Below, one piece after another: positions 33,391-46,084 of a stretch of 64,000 bases of DNA (positions are counted from its first letter, which is position 1; each line of letters starts with the position of its first letter). The position numbers and the translations under genes were made by a program. The notes beneath the pieces are model-generated. The model searched no databases. It saw only the letters and a program-made list of their open reading frames with translations, and was not told the DNA's origin. This stretch comes from Inia geoffrensis. Lineage: Eukaryota > Chordata > Mammalia > Artiodactyla > Iniidae. The stretch spans positions 35,441,496 through 35,505,495 of the forward strand of contig CM070900.1 of the NCBI GenBank assembly GCA_036417435.1. Reading direction: 5' to 3'.

Positions 33391-34689
33391 CTTTGCCTGA
33401 TGGTCTGCTTCTTTCTACCCACCCAACTGTGGGTCAAATGAGGACATCTGGGTCTGCAATCCATACTGGCAGGTATGCCTGTCTCAGTGCAAATGAAACA
33501 ACCAGAGGAGAGTGCTCTGGCTGGGTTTTTGATGTGACGCTGTTAGCCAGCTTTCACGTTTCCGGTTCTTTATTGTATAAACATTGCTGTTCCTTGGAGG
33601 GCTAGGTACCTGTATCCTGAGGCAACATGCAGATCTCCCCGAATTTAAATTTCATGACTGCTTTGCAGAGATGTCATGGGTAGCAACAGGCTCCCCGATC
33701 TTGAGGGGTTGTGATGTGTAGCTTCTCCAGCTCTCTGAGGCTAAAAATACCCTGGCTCCCTGCGTCTCCTCCAAGAGCTGTAACCTCATTATGCAGTGAT
33801 GACTGTCTTTCGTGGGGAAGGATGAGGGATCAGAGCTGCCTGGTATTACACACACAGACGCAGAAGGAGTCTTATTTGTGGCTTTCACTTTTCGTTTGGC
33901 TTCTTCTGCTCAAGTCAAAGAGATTAAGGAACTAAGAGAGGAATCAAAATATTAACAGCTTTTTGTTTGTTTGTTTTACTATTTCCCCTGTCCTCTTCGG
34001 ATGACAGATTAAGGTCATAGGAAAATAAGCTCAGGCTATGGGACCTGGTTTGTCACGACAGCCTGGTTTGTCATTATTCTCTGTGTGACCTTTGGCAAGG
34101 TCATGTCTCATGGTCACTATTTCTTCAGCCATAGATGGAAATATCAACTCACCTGATGGGTTATTTTACATGAAAGGGAAATCCAGCTATCAGTTGTCCT
34201 CTTGTCTTGGGGATCCTTTGCTTCTGTGGGCTGTCTCTGTGATCACCCAGCACCCACTCAAATGCAGATCTCAGCACCTCCTCACGCCCCTCTAAAGGAC
34301 CCACTCACATGAGTGTCTTCATGAAAAAGGTCAAATTTGCTGAAGCTTTTGCAAGATAGAAAAGGAAGTTTATATTACATACATGATTTTTTTTCAACTT
34401 TCATTACTTGTTTTTTGCTCTCCTAAAGAGCTTCAGCTGAGCTGTCGTAAGTATGATGAGGGAAACAACGCTCTTCCGTTCAACCCTTCATGCACAGAGG
34501 GACCAGTCTGCCTGGCCCCTCTCATTCCCTCTTGGGGAATTTGAGTTCCTTCCCTTGTCATAATTATGTGAAATAGTTTTCCACCCTCTTAATCCTTGGG
34601 GTCTAGCCCCTGAGGCTGTGAAATCCTAAAGGACTTATGAAAACAAATTTCAAAAAAATAGTCAAGTGTCTTTAATGAGAAAATAGTGT
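33391..34689. other. No feature seen (1.3 kb)
   Basis: No repeat family or exon recognised. Frames of up to 78 codons on either strand are unsupported. Confidence 0.4.
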
Positions 34690-34985
34690 CCTTGTGGTAA
34701 AGAAAATTGTAAAATCTCCCTGGGGTCAGACTGCTTAGATTAAATTCTGGTTCTGCAGTTTACTACCTTGTGATGTTGGGCAAGTTGTTTCCGCTTGGTA
34801 AATTGTAATTTCCCTGTCTCTAAAATAGGAATCAGAGAACTTACGTTATAATGTTGTTGCTGTGATTTAATGAGATGATCCCAAAAAAGGGCTTAGCACA
34901 GGATCAGGCTTGTAAGCCCACAAATGTTAAGAAACAGATGTGTAAAATGCCTAGTACATAGCGGGCTTTCAATAGGGAGCAGCTA
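34690..34985 (+). repeat. MIR SINE, nearly complete
   Basis: Head gactgcttagattaaattct, ggttctgcagtttactacct, gatgttgggcaagttgttt; core ctctaaaataggaatcagag; tail gttgctgtgatttaatgaga and gcctagtacatagcgggct. One of the better preserved MIR copies here. Confidence 0.85.
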
Positions 34986-35354
34986 TTGCTCTTTCATAGG
35001 CTTTTATGTGAGTCAGATGATGTCATGTTGCTACGTACATTAAAATGATAGAGATTTCAGACACTGTTGGGAAAATATTTTGAATTGAATATGCAGTTAG
35101 GTGGGGAGCATTTCTGTACTCATTAAATCAGAACCATCTGTGAAAAGGAACCATCCTGGATGGATTTGGAAATGTAAGTTTTCCTATGTGTTCAAGAACC
35201 TTTTAAGTTTAGGGGGATGCATTATCTGCCCCATATCATTTCCAGACCAAGGTACAGTTATTCTTTTTCCCTTATTAAGTATAGTCTGGGTTCGTGGGGT
35301 GGTCTTTCACCTTAGCCAGAGGTTTGGCCAATAGGATTCAGTTCCACAGGTATT

Positions 35355-35800
35355 TATCAACTTTAATCTCATATGGCTTTTAGTGAGTGGTGTCACCTAC
35401 TTCATGGTAGACAAGGTGATGTGCCACCCAGATTCCCATTCATGGAAGAACTTGTTGCCCTGGTTATCAGCAGGCAGCCTTAGCTGACAGCTTCTCTGGG
35501 CCTTGCTTCAGTGGCAGGAAGACCCCCAAAGGCCTGCCCTTCTGAGGGAGTCTCCGTAGAATGACTGATGAAGGCATAGGCTGGAGGATGTAGAGGCCCT
35601 GTCATGTTGATGCTTCAGGGAACTACTCTGTGGGGTTGGCTGAGACATTGTAGGGTCTGCAGCTCAGCTGGGCTTCTCCACCTGCCCAGTCCTTCTCCTG
35701 CCTTCCTTCCACATGCATTGATCCCTAACGAATATCCTGCAAACTGAACTTTATCACTATGTCTGCTTCTGGAGAACTCAACCTGTGGCATGTTATTACA
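35355..35800 (+). repeat. Possible old ERV LTR, family unresolved
   Basis: The order cttcagtggcaggaagaccc, ggctggaggatgtagagg, gaactactctgtggggttgg, acatgcattgatccctaac and cttctggagaactcaacct ending gtggca resembles a dispersed mammalian LTR-class repeat. Termini and family are uncertain. Confidence 0.4.
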
Positions 35801-36617
35801 TCCTTGACCTACATCCTTGACCTCTTAAGGAATGCCTGGAACCGTGCTAAATATTATGGGGTTTATAAAGGAAATACACAAGTTCTTGTACTCAAGGAAC
35901 ACCATAGGGAGACAGGATACACACACACACACCCCTAAAATAGCTGAGTAATAATGCAACATTACTTACATGAAGATATGTGAATCTGCATGATTACATG
36001 GCAAAATGAAAGGTAGAGAGAATATATACAGAAAATTAACAATAAGACCAGGTTAGTTCAGGGATTTTTCAGGCTTGTGTGGCTTCTGAAGTTTGAGGGG
36101 AACTGGGATAAGCATTCTAACATGTAATTGAAAAATGTTTTCCCTTTTAGGAGGAAATAGGCAAACTGGCCTTCTCAATTTGTGATAAACAAACAGATTA
36201 AATTCAGCTATTAATCCCAAGAGTCCTTGCAGTTCTTTCAGAAATTGCAAAACCAGAGCCTAGAAATCATCGGGACTGCAGCTGGGTGGAGGAGCCATGC
36301 TTGTTTTTAATACTGCTGACCTGGCAGCTTAAAGGGTCATCATGATGTACTGGGTGCACAACATGTTGGGCAGACTTAAGGAGATTCTTGAAGGTTGTAG
36401 ATAAGAAGGTTTCACAAAGACAAAGTCTGTGCTCAGTTACGGTGCTCCAAACTTGCCTCCCAGACAGCTTTCTATTCAGTTTTAAGTGTCAGATGGCAGG
36501 GCCTCTGTCATCTCAAACCCTGGGTCCCTTTAATACAAGCATGACGAGGAAGGTCTACTAGGCATTTGTAGGATGGGCAAATATATGAGCTGAGCACAGG
36601 AAGAAAAGAACAGTCTT
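35801..36617. other. No feature seen (0.8 kb)
   Basis: A short (CA)n run near 35922. Otherwise no repeat or exon recognised; the minus-strand 65-codon frame is unsupported. Confidence 0.4.
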
Positions 36618-36680
36618 CCATGCTGCCTTGCTCATTCACTCATTCACGCATTCAACATTATTTATCGAAAGACTATTATG

Positions 36681-37888
36681 GGAGGGAGAGCTTCAAGATA
36701 GCGGAAGAGTAAGACGCAGAGATCAGCTTCCTCCCCAGACATACATCAGAAATACATCTACATGTGGAACAGCTCCTACAGAACACCTACTGAATGCTGG
36801 CAGAAGACCTCAGACCTCCCAAGAGGCACGAAACTCCCCACATACCTGGGTAGGGCAAAAGAGAAAAGAAAAAACAGAGACGAAAGGATAGGGATGGGAC
36901 CTGTACCAGTGGAAGGGAGCTGTGAAGGAGGAAAGGTTTCCACACACTAGGAAGCCCCTTCGCGGGTGGAGACTGTGGGTGGCAGAGGGGGGAAGCTTCA
37001 GAGCTGCGGAGGAGAGCACAGCAACAGGGGTGCAGAGGGCAAAGCGGAGAGATTCCCACACAGAGGATCGGTGCCGACCGGCACTCACCAGTCCGAGAGG
37101 CTTGTCTGCTCACCCGTCAGGGCGGGCGGGGCTGGGAGCTGAGGCTCGGGCTTTGGTCAGATCGCAGGGAGAGGACTGGGGTTGGCAGCATGAACACAGC
37201 CTGCAGGGGGTTAGTGCACCACGGCTAGCTGGGAGGGAGTCCGGGGAAAAGTCTTGACCTGCCAAAGAGGCAAGAGACCATTGTTTCCTGGTGCGCAAGG
37301 AGAGGGGATTCAGAGCACCACATGAACAAGTTCCAGAGATGGGCATGAGCCGTGGCTATCAGCGCGGACCCCAGAGACAGGCCTGAGACACTAAGGCCAC
37401 TGCTGCCACCACCAAGAAGCCTGTGTGCGAGCACAGGTCACTATCGACACCCCCCTTCTGGGGAGCTTGTGTAGCCCGCCACTGCCAGGGTCCCAGGACC
37501 CAGGGACAACTTCCCCGGGAGAACGCACGGTGCGCCTCAGGCTGGTGCAGCATCACGTTGGCCCCAGCCGCCGCAGGCTCTCCCCGCACTCTGTACCCTT
37601 CCCTTCCCCCGGCCTGAGTGAGCCAGAGTCCTCGAATCAGCAGCTCCTTTAACCCCGTCCTGTCTGAGCGAAGAACAGACACCCTCTGGTGACCTCCATG
37701 CAGAGGCGGGGCCAAATCCAAAGCTGAGCCGCTGGGAGCTGTGAGAACAAGAGAAAGGGAAATCTCTCCCAGCAGCCTCAGGAGCAGTGGATTAAATCCC
37801 CACAATCAACTTGATGTACTCTGCATCTGTGGAATACCTGAATAGACAATGAATGATCCCAAATTTACGAGGTAGACTTTGGGAGCAA

Positions 37889-37950
<62 letters not shown>

Positions 37951-38693
37951 CCCTTTTCCTCTTTTTGTGAGTGTGCATGTGTATGCTTCTGTGTGTGATT
38001 TTGTCTGTATAGGTTTGCTTTTACCTTTTGTCCTATGGTTCTGTCTATCCGTTTTTTTGTTTGTTTGTTTTATACTTTAAAATTTTTTCTTAATACTTAT
38101 TTTTTATTTCAATAACTTTATTTTATTTTACTTTATTTTATTTTATTTTATCTTCTTCTTTCTTTCTTTCTTTTTTTCCTCCATTTTATTCTGAGCTATG
38201 TGGAGGACAGGCTCTTGGTGCTCCAGCCAGGTGTCAGGGCTGTGCCACGGAGGTGGGAGAGCCAAGTGCAGGACACTGGTCCACAAGAGACCTCCCAGCT
38301 CCACATAATATCAAACAGCAAAAATCTCCCAGAGATCTCCATCTCAACGCGAAGACCCAGCTCCACTCAACAACGAGCAAGCTACAGTGCCGGACACCCT
38401 ATGCCAAAAAACTAGCAAGACAGGAACACAACCCCACCCATTAGCACAGAGGCTATCTAAAATCATAATAAGGCCACAGACACCCTAAAACATACCACCA
38501 GACGTGGACCAGCCCACCAGAAAGACAAGACCCACCCTCACCCACCAGAACACAAGCACTAGTCCCCTCCACCAGGAAGCCTACACAACCCACTGAACCA
38601 ACTTTAGCCACTGGGGACCAACACCAAAAACAAGAGAAACTATGAACCTGCAGCCTGTGAAAAGGAGACCCCAAACACAGTAATGTAAGCAAA
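36681..38693 (+). promoter_or_regulatory. L1 5' UTR (internal promoter region)
   Basis: About 2 kb ahead of ORF1. In L1 elements this segment carries the sense promoter. Here it contains (TA)n at 37891-37936 followed by a T-run, and C/G-rich blocks before that. Long frames on both strands within it (for example 148 codons at 37359-37805 minus) are UTR sequence, not genes. Confidence 0.75.
37891..37936 (+). repeat. (TA)n microsatellite inside L1 5' UTR
   Basis: About 23 uninterrupted AT units, then a T-run to about 37950. Confidence 0.97.
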
Positions 38694-39579
38694 ATGAGAA
38701 GACAGAGAAACACACAGCAGATGAAGGAGCAAGGCAAAAACCCACCAGACCTAACAAATGAAGAGGAAATAGGCAGTCTACCTGAAAAAGAATTCAGAAT
38801 AATGATAGTAAAGGTGATCCAAAATCTTGGAAATAGAATGGAGAAAATACAAGGAATGTTAAACATGGACCTGGAAGAACTAGAGAGCAAACAAACAGTG
38901 ATGAACAACACAATAAATGAAATTAAAAATTCTCTAGAAGGGCTCAGTAGCAGAATAACTGAGGCAGAAGAACGAATAAGTGACCTGGAAGATAAAATAG
39001 TGGAAATAACTACTGCAGAGCACAATAAAGAAAAAAGAATGAAAAGAACTGAAGATAGTCTCAGAGACCTCTGGGACAACATTAAATGCACCAACATTTG
39101 AATTATAGGGGTCCCAGAAGAAGAAGAAAAAAAGAAAGAGACTGAGAAAATATTTGAAGAGATTATAGTTGAGAACTTACCTAATATGGGAAAGAAAATA
39201 GTTAATCAAGCCCAGGAAGCCTAGACAGTCCCAGGCAGGATAAATCCAAGAAGAAACATGCCAAGACACATATTAATCAAACTATCAAAATTAAATACAA
39301 AGAAAACATATTAAAAGCAGCAAGGGAAAAATAACACACAAGGGAATCCCCTTAAGGTTAATAGCTGACCTTCAAGCAGAAACTCTGCAACCCAGAAGGG
39401 AGAGGCAGGACATATTTAAAGTGATGAAGGAGAAAAACCTACAACCAAGATTACTCTACCCAGTAAGGATCTTGTTCAGATTTGAGGGAGAAATTAAAAC
39501 CTTTACAGACAAGCAAAAGCTAAGAGAATTCAGCACCACCAAACGAGCTTTACAACAAATGCTAAAGGAACTTCTCTAG
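38694..39579 (+). pseudogene. L1 ORF1 (RNA-binding protein), broken
   Basis: ORF1 begins at ATG 38694. ORF1p is the trimeric RNA-binding chaperone of L1; the coiled-coil part is visible as a long E/K/L-rich helix. An in-frame TGA at 39099-39101 cuts it at 135 codons, and a TAG follows at about 39222-39224 in the same frame. Sequence resembling the C-terminal RNA-binding domain continues to about 39579 with further disruptions. The copy is non-functional. Confidence 0.88.
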
Positions 39580-39637
39580 GTAGGAAACACAAGAGAAGGA
39601 AAAGACCTACAATAACAAACCCAAAACAATTAAGAAA

Positions 39638-42600
39638 ATGGGAATAGGAACATACATATTGATAACTACCTTAAATGTAAATGGATTAAATGCTCCAACG
39701 AAAAGACATAGACTGGCTGAATGGATACAAAAACAAGGCCCATATATATGCTGTCTACAAGAGACCCACTTCAGACCTAGGGACACATACAGACTGAAAG
39801 TGAGGGGATGGAAAAAGATATTCCATGCAAATGGAAATCAAAAGAAAGCTGAAGTAGCAATTCTCATATCAGACCAAATAGACTTTAAAACAAAGACCAT
39901 TACAAGAGACAAAGAAGGACACCACATAATGATTAAGGGATCAATCCAAGAAGAAGATAAAACAATTGTAAATATTTATACACCCAACATAGGAGCACAT
40001 CAATACATAAGTACATAAGGCAAATACTAACAGCCATAAAAGGGGAAATCGACAGTAACACAATCATAGTAGGGGACTTTAACATCCCACTTTCACCAAT
40101 GGACAGATCATCCATAATGAAAATAAATAAGGAAACGCAAGCTTTAAACGATACATTAAACAAGATGGACTTAATTGATATTTATAGGACATGCCATCCA
40201 AAAACAACAGAATACACATTCTTCTCAAGTGTGCATGGAACATTCTCCAGGATAGATCATATCACGGGTCACAAATCAAGCCTTGGTAAATTTAAGAAAA
40301 ATGAAATCATATCAAGCATCTTTTCTCACCACAATGCTATGAGACTAGATATCTGTTACAGGAAAAAATCTGTAAGAAATACAAACACATGGAGGTTAAA
40401 CAACGCACTACTTAATAACCAAGAGATCACTGAAGAAATCAAAGAGGAAATAAAAAAATACCTAGAAACAAAGTGACAAAGAAAACACGAGGACCAAAAA
40501 CCTATAGGATGTAGCAAAAGCAGTTCTAAGAGGGAAGTTTATAGCAATACAATACTACCTTAAGAAATAGGAAACATCTTAAATAAACAACCGAATCTTG
40601 CACCTAAAACAATTAGAGAAATAAGAACAAAAAACCCCAAAGTTAGCAGAAGGAAAGAAATCATTAAAAATCATATCAGAAATAAATGAAAAAGAAATGA
40701 AGGAAACGATAACACAGATCAATAAAACTAAAAACTGGTTCTTTGAGAAGATAAACAAAATTGATAAACCACTAGCCAGACTCATCAAGAAAAAAAGGGA
40801 GAAGACTCAATAGAATTAGAAATGAAAAAGGAGAAGTAACAACTGACACTGCAGAAATACAAAAGACCATGAGAGATTACTACAAGCAACTCTATGCCAA
40901 TAAAATGGACAACCTGGAAGAAATGGACAAATGCTTAGAAATGCACAACCTGCCAAGACTGAATTAGGAAGAAATAGAAAATATGAACAGACCAATCACA
41001 AGCACTGAAATTGAAACTGTGATTAAAAATCTTCCAACACACAAAAGCCTAGGAGCAGATGGCTTCACAGGTGAATTCTATCAAACATTTAGAGAAGAGC
41101 TAACACTTATCCTTCTCAAACTCTTCGAAAATATAGCAGAGGGAGGAACACTCCCAAACTCATTCTACGAGGCTACCATCACCTTGATACCAAAACCAGA
41201 CATGGATGTCACAAAGAAAAAAACTACAGGCCAATATCACTGGTGAACATAGATGCAAAAATCCTCAACAAAATACTGGCACACAGAATCCAACAGCACA
41301 TTAAAAGGATAGTACACCATGATCAAGTGAGGTTTATTCCAGGAATGTAAGGATTCTTCAATATACGCAAATCAATCAATGTGATAAACCATATTAACAA
41401 ATTGAAGGAGGAAAATCATACGGTCATCTCAATAGATGCAGAGAAAGCTTTCGACAAAATTCAACTCACATTTATGATAAAAACCCTCCAGAAAGTAGGC
41501 ATAGAGGAAACTTTTCTCAACATAATAAAAGCCATATATGACAAACCCACAGCCAATTTCGTCCTCAATGGTGAAAAACTGAAAGGAATTCCACTAAGAT
41601 CAGGAACAAGACAAGGTTGCCTACTCTCACCACTCTTATTCAACATAGCTTTGGAAGTTTTAGCGACAACAATCAGAGAAGAGAAGGAAATAAAAGGAAT
41701 CCAAATTGGAAAAGAAGAAGTAAAGCTGTCACTGTTTGTAGATGACATGACACTATACATAGAGAATCCTAAAGATGCTACCAGAAAACTACTAGAGCTA
41801 ATCAATGAATTTGGTAAAGTAGCAGGATACAAAATTAATGCACAGAAATCTCTGGCATTCCTATACACTAATGATGAAAAATCTGAAAGTGAAATTAAGA
41901 AAACACTCCCATTTACCATTGCAACAAAAAGAATAAAATACCTAGGAATAAACCTACCTAAGGAAACAAAAGAACTGTATGCAGAAAATTATAAGACACT
42001 GATGAAAGAAATTAAAGGTGATACAAATAGATGGAGAGATATACCATGTTCTTGGATTGGAAGAATCAACATTTTGCAAATGATTTTATTACCCAAAGCA
42101 ATCTACAGTTTCAATGCAATCCCTATCAAACTACCACTGGCATTTTTCACAGAACTAGAACAAAAAATTTTACAATTTGTATGGAAACACAAAAGACCCC
42201 GAATAGCCAAAGCAATCTTGAGAACGAAAAACGGAGCTGGAGGAATCAGGCTCCCTGACTTCAGACTAAACTACAAAGCTACAGTAATCAAGACAGTATG
42301 GTACCGGCACAAAAACAGAAAGATATATCAATGGAACAGGTTAGAAAGCCCAGAGGTAAACCCATGCACATATGGTCACCTTATCTTTGCTAAAGGAGGC
42401 AGGAATATATAGTGGAGAAAAGACAGCCTCTTCAATAAGTGGATCTGGGGAAACGGGACAACTACATGTAAAAGAATGTAATTAGGACACTCCTTAGCAC
42501 CATACCCAAAAATAAACTCAAAATGGATTAAAGACCTAAATGTAAGGCCAGACACCACCAAACCCTTAGAGGAAAGCATAGGCAGAACACTTTATGACAT

Positions 42601-43413
42601 AAATTATAGCAAGATCCTTTTTGACCCACCTCCTAGAGAAATGGAAATAAAAACAAAAATAAACCAATGGGACCTAATGAAACTTCAAAGCTTTTGCATA
42701 GCAAAGGAAACCATAAGACCAAAAGACAACCCTCAGAATGGGAGAAAATATTTGCAAATGAAGCAACTGGCAAAGGATTAATCTCCAAAATTTACAAGCA
42801 GCTCATGCAGCTCAACATTCAAAAAAACCCAACCCAATCCAAAAATGGGCAGAAGACCTAAATAGACATTTCTCCAAAGAAGATATACAGACTGCCAAGA
42901 AACACATGAAAGAATGCTCAACATCATTAATCATTAGAAAAATGCAAATCAAAACTACAATGATATATCATCTCACACTGGTCAGAATGGCCATCATCAA
43001 GAAATCTACAAACAATAAATGATGGAGAGGGTGTGGAGAAAAGGGAACCCTCTTGCACTGTTGGTGAACCGTATCTACGTTCCTTAAAAACCTAAAAATA
43101 GGGTTACCATACAACCCAGCAATCCCACTACTGGGCGTATACCCTGAGAAAACCATAATTCAAAAAGAGTCATGTACCAAAATGTTCATTGCAGCTCTGT
43201 TTACAATAGCCAGGACATGGAAGCAACCAAAGTATCCAACAACAAATGAATGGATAAAGAAGATGTGGCTCATATATACAATGAAATATTACTCAGCCAT
43301 GAAAGGAATGAAACTGAGTTTCTTGTAGTGAGGTGGATGGACCTAGAGACTGTCATACAGAGTGAAGTGAGTCAGAAAGAGAAAAACAAATATCGTATGC
43401 TAACACATATATA
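39638..43413 (+). pseudogene. L1 ORF2 (endonuclease/reverse transcriptase), broken
   Basis: ATG 39638 opens the apurinic-type endonuclease, with TLNVNGLN (about 39667) and LQETH (about 39757). A stop and frameshift at about 40016-40018 move the frame. GDFN (about 40074) and SRIDHI (about 40248) follow in the second frame, which ends at 40476. Reverse transcriptase remains open at 41381-42412 (343 codons) with [19 protein letters not shown] and the catalytic block FVDD at 41734-41745, where L1 usually has FADD. Further breaks occur after 42412; the C-terminal end is near 43413. ORF2p nicks target DNA and copies L1 RNA onto it, but this copy cannot. Confidence 0.92.
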
Positions 43414-44175
43414 AGGAATCTAAAAAAAAAAATGTCATGAAGAACCTAGGGGCAAGCTAGGAATAAAGATACAGACCTACTAGAGAATGGACTTGAGGAC
43501 GCAGGGAGGGAGAAGGGTAAGCTGGCACACAATGAGAGAGTGGCATGGACATATATATACTACCAAACGTGAAATAGATAGCTAGTGGGAAGCAGCCACA
43601 TAGCACTGGGAGATCAGCTCTGTGCTTTGTGACCACCTGGAGGGGTGGGATAGGGAGGGTGGGAGGGAGCGAGACATGAGAGGGAGGAGATATGGGGATA
43701 TACGTATATGTGTAACTGATTCATTTTGTTATAAAGGAGAAACTAACACAACATTGTAAAGCAATTATACTCCAACGAAGATGTTAAAAAAAAAAAAAAG
43801 AAAGCCTATTATGTGCCAGGAACTACACTGAGCACTGACCTCAGAGCTTAATGAGGGCTTGTGCGAACAAGAGACCATAAAAAATAATGTCAATACATAG
43901 GACAAAATGGGGGGAAGGCTCTTCAGCACAGGCTAGTGGGAAGAGCTTTTCAAAAGAGAAGACAAATAAATGGAAACCATAGAACCAGAAAAAGTTGACC
44001 AGGTGGAAAGGTGGCAGGTGGGATGGGGGGATGTAATTTTAGGCTAGGAGACAAGCATGTGGAGGGAGGCTGAGACGGAAGGTAGCATGGCTTCTTTACA
44101 GAACTGCAAAGAGGCCAGTTGTCTGGAGCTGATCAAAGGAGGGAGTAGGTAACTCAGATGAGGATAGAAAAGAGG

Positions 44176-44394
44176 CAGGGGGGCTTCCCTGGTGGCTCAG
44201 TGGTTGAGAGTCCGCCTGCCGATGCAGGGGACACGGGTTTGTGCCCCGGTCCGGGAAGATCCCACATGCGGCGGAGCAGCTGGGCCCGTGAGCCATGGCC
44301 GCTGAGCCTGCGCGTCCGGAGCCTGTGCTCCACAACGGGAGAGGCCACAACAGTGAGAGGCCCACGTACTGCAAAAAAAAAAAAAAAAAAAAAA
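44176..44394 (+). mobile_element. CHR SINE inside L2
   Basis: Starts gggcttccctggtggctcag at 44181 and ends in a long A-tail. TSD atagaaaagagg (44164-44175) and atagcaaagagg (44395-44406) match at 11 of 12 bases. Frames of 60-101 codons here are SINE translations. Confidence 0.94.
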
Positions 44395-44500
44395 ATAGCA
44401 AAGAGGTGGGCGCCGATCACTCAAGAACATGTTCAGTAGTTTGGATTTTGACCCAAGAGCAAAAGGAAGCTATTTAAACTTGAATCATTACCCAGTTAAG

Positions 44501-44764
44501 TTTAAAAGCACATTCCTCCTGCAGGGTGGAGAAAAGGTGCTCCCAGATAACGGACAAAGCTCGAGGAGGACCAGTAATGATGGAAATTTTCTTTGTGTCT
44601 TTGTCTTTGTTCACTTTGTCTAATCTTTCTCTCTCTTTCTGGTGGCCTGCAGCCCCAGAACTGTACTGCACAGCTTGCCACTGTGGGTGCATGCTGCTGA
44701 AACCGATGATGCTCTAAGCTATGTTTTGGGGGATGCGTACCAGGCATAATGGAGTACATCAAGA
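44501..44764. other. No feature seen
   Basis: Non-coding. Overlapping minus- and plus-strand frames at 44429-44762 (60-86 codons) have no support. Confidence 0.4.
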
Positions 44765-44880
44765 AAGAACATGAATGTTGGTGCCAGGTAGGTTCAGGTT
44801 GAATTTTGACATCTCATTTCACCTTCCTGGGCCTCAATTTTTGTTCATCTTTAAAGAAAATTAAGCAGCATCCTCCCTAC
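44765..44880 (+). repeat. MIR SINE fragment
   Basis: Reads tgttggtgccaggtaggttc, aggttgaattttgacatctc, then cttcctgggcctcaattttt. MIR head and core, decayed. Confidence 0.6.
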
Positions 44881-46084
44881 TCTCCTTATATTAAAGAGAG
44901 GTAAGGAGGCATGCGATATGACTTAGAGACATAATATTTTTTTAAGAAAATAGAACTATTTTTCTTTGTAAAGTATTAGCATTAAATAACCAGGGAGGCA
45001 GGTTGACTACATTGGTGAGAAGTCAGAAGCACAGAATTTAAAAGAAAAGACACAATTTTGCTATTTTCAAGCACATATGGTTATAACAAGTAGAGAAAAA
45101 TTTATTCTCAGGGGTATGCTACAGAATTTTCTTATGGAGCAAACCATATAGCTTGGAACAATGCCTTGAGAGGCTGTGGGGAATGCACCTCAGCTTACAG
45201 GGAGCCTTCAGAGAAGGGCAGAGCTACCTGCTAGTGGCAGGAAGAGAAATTTGTTCCTAAGAGGGAAGGAGAGAAAAGGAGAGGGGGGCGGGGGGGGAAG
45301 GGGAGAAGGGAAGGGAGATCAGGGGAGTGCAGAGGTGGCAGAAAACTTGGCAGGGCATAATGTTTGCTCTCCCCCTTGACCCTCCACATGTTCAGTGAGG
45401 TGATATAACTCACAAAATGCGAGTAGCTTTATCTCCTCAGAAACAGGAGAATAGGCCAACACCACAATGGCTGCAAATCTGGAGACAGAAGTCATCAGGA
45501 GGAAGTAAGCTCCTAGGAACCCCTAGGAATTTGGGTGACACTCCAGTCTTTCCAGAGCCATGGAACCAGCCATTTAAACAAAGGCTATTCTCCTAAAGGC
45601 AAGAAAGCCACTACTATCACCTTGGTCATAAGAGAAAGCAAACAAAGGTTGTTACAGAATATATTTAGATGGGCCAGCATCTTGAATATGAGCACATTTT
45701 GGAAAGCTGCCAACTTACTTTAGACCAGTTTTCTTATGCAGACTACACTTAGGGTCATTTTATCAACATCATTATTTTCTCTGGCAAACTCTTTCTTCCC
45801 AGAGCAGGAAAAGTTGCCTTCAGCCCCACTTCCTTCTCCAAATCATGTATTTCCATTACATATGAAACTAGGAGCACTTATGTTCATCCTTTAAGAGGTT
45901 CTCCAAATATAAGGCAGCACAGCCTTATCTAGGGAGTGGCTAGTAATGAACTCACTGACATGAATGGATGAAAGAATGGAGATCCACGCTTCCTGCTGGG
46001 CAAGAGGGCGTTCAAAGGAGGAAGACATTTCTATATCATATTTTTAGATTTGGTTTTCAATGTGATATTTTAATATTGTAAACT
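44881..46084. other. No gene seen; purine tract at 45259-45325
   Basis: 1.2 kb without a recognisable interspersed repeat or exon. The G/A-rich tract within it (45259-45325) is listed separately. Confidence 0.4.
45259..45325 (+). repeat. G/A-rich tract with G-runs
   Basis: Reads gagaaaaggagaggggggcg then ggggggaaggggagaaggg. Several G-runs of three or more lie close together, so a G-quadruplex is possible. Confidence 0.85.

Larger units (their letters stand above)
36681..43799 (+). mobile_element. Full-length cetacean-type L1, 7.1 kb
   Basis: Starts ggagggagagcttcaagata, has a 2.0 kb GC-richer 5' UTR, ORF1, ORF2, a 3' UTR ending at about 43786 and an A-tail to 43799. TSD gaaagactattatg (36667-36680) and gaaagcctattatg (43800-43813) match at 13 of 14 bases. 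I recognise the 5' UTR (for example gagatcagcttcctcccc, gcgggtggagactgtggg, cagaggatcggtgccgacc) as cetacean L1. ORF1 and ORF2 are both interrupted (see the next entries), so it cannot retrotranspose unaided. A 214-codon minus-strand frame at 38453-39097 is antisense to ORF1. Confidence 0.95.
36618..44500 (-). repeat. L2 LINE host of the full-length L1
   Basis: The L2 complement starts at 36618 (tgctcattcactcattcacg, cattcaacattatttatcg), is interrupted at 36681-43799 by the full-length L1, and resumes at 43800 (gcctattatgtgccaggaac, actacactgagcactgacc). It runs to about 44490 (gttcagtagtttggattttg) and contains a CHR SINE at about 44181-44394. The two halves read as one L2, so the L1 landed in it. 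Confidence 0.75.

Noticed and set aside
33183..33605. 140-codon frame
   Set aside because: An L2 3'-end fragment covers its 5' half; no domain elsewhere.
37359..37805. 148-codon minus-strand frame
   Set aside because: It lies within the L1 5' UTR and is antisense to it.
38453..39097. 214-codon minus-strand frame, the longest minus-strand frame in the window
   Set aside because: It is antisense to L1 ORF1 and the adjoining 5' UTR; the serine/leucine-rich content is the complement of ORF1's E/K-rich coiled coil.
36681..43799. An active L1
   Set aside because: ORF1 has an in-frame stop at 39099-39101 and ORF2 has a stop and frameshift near 40017 plus later breaks.
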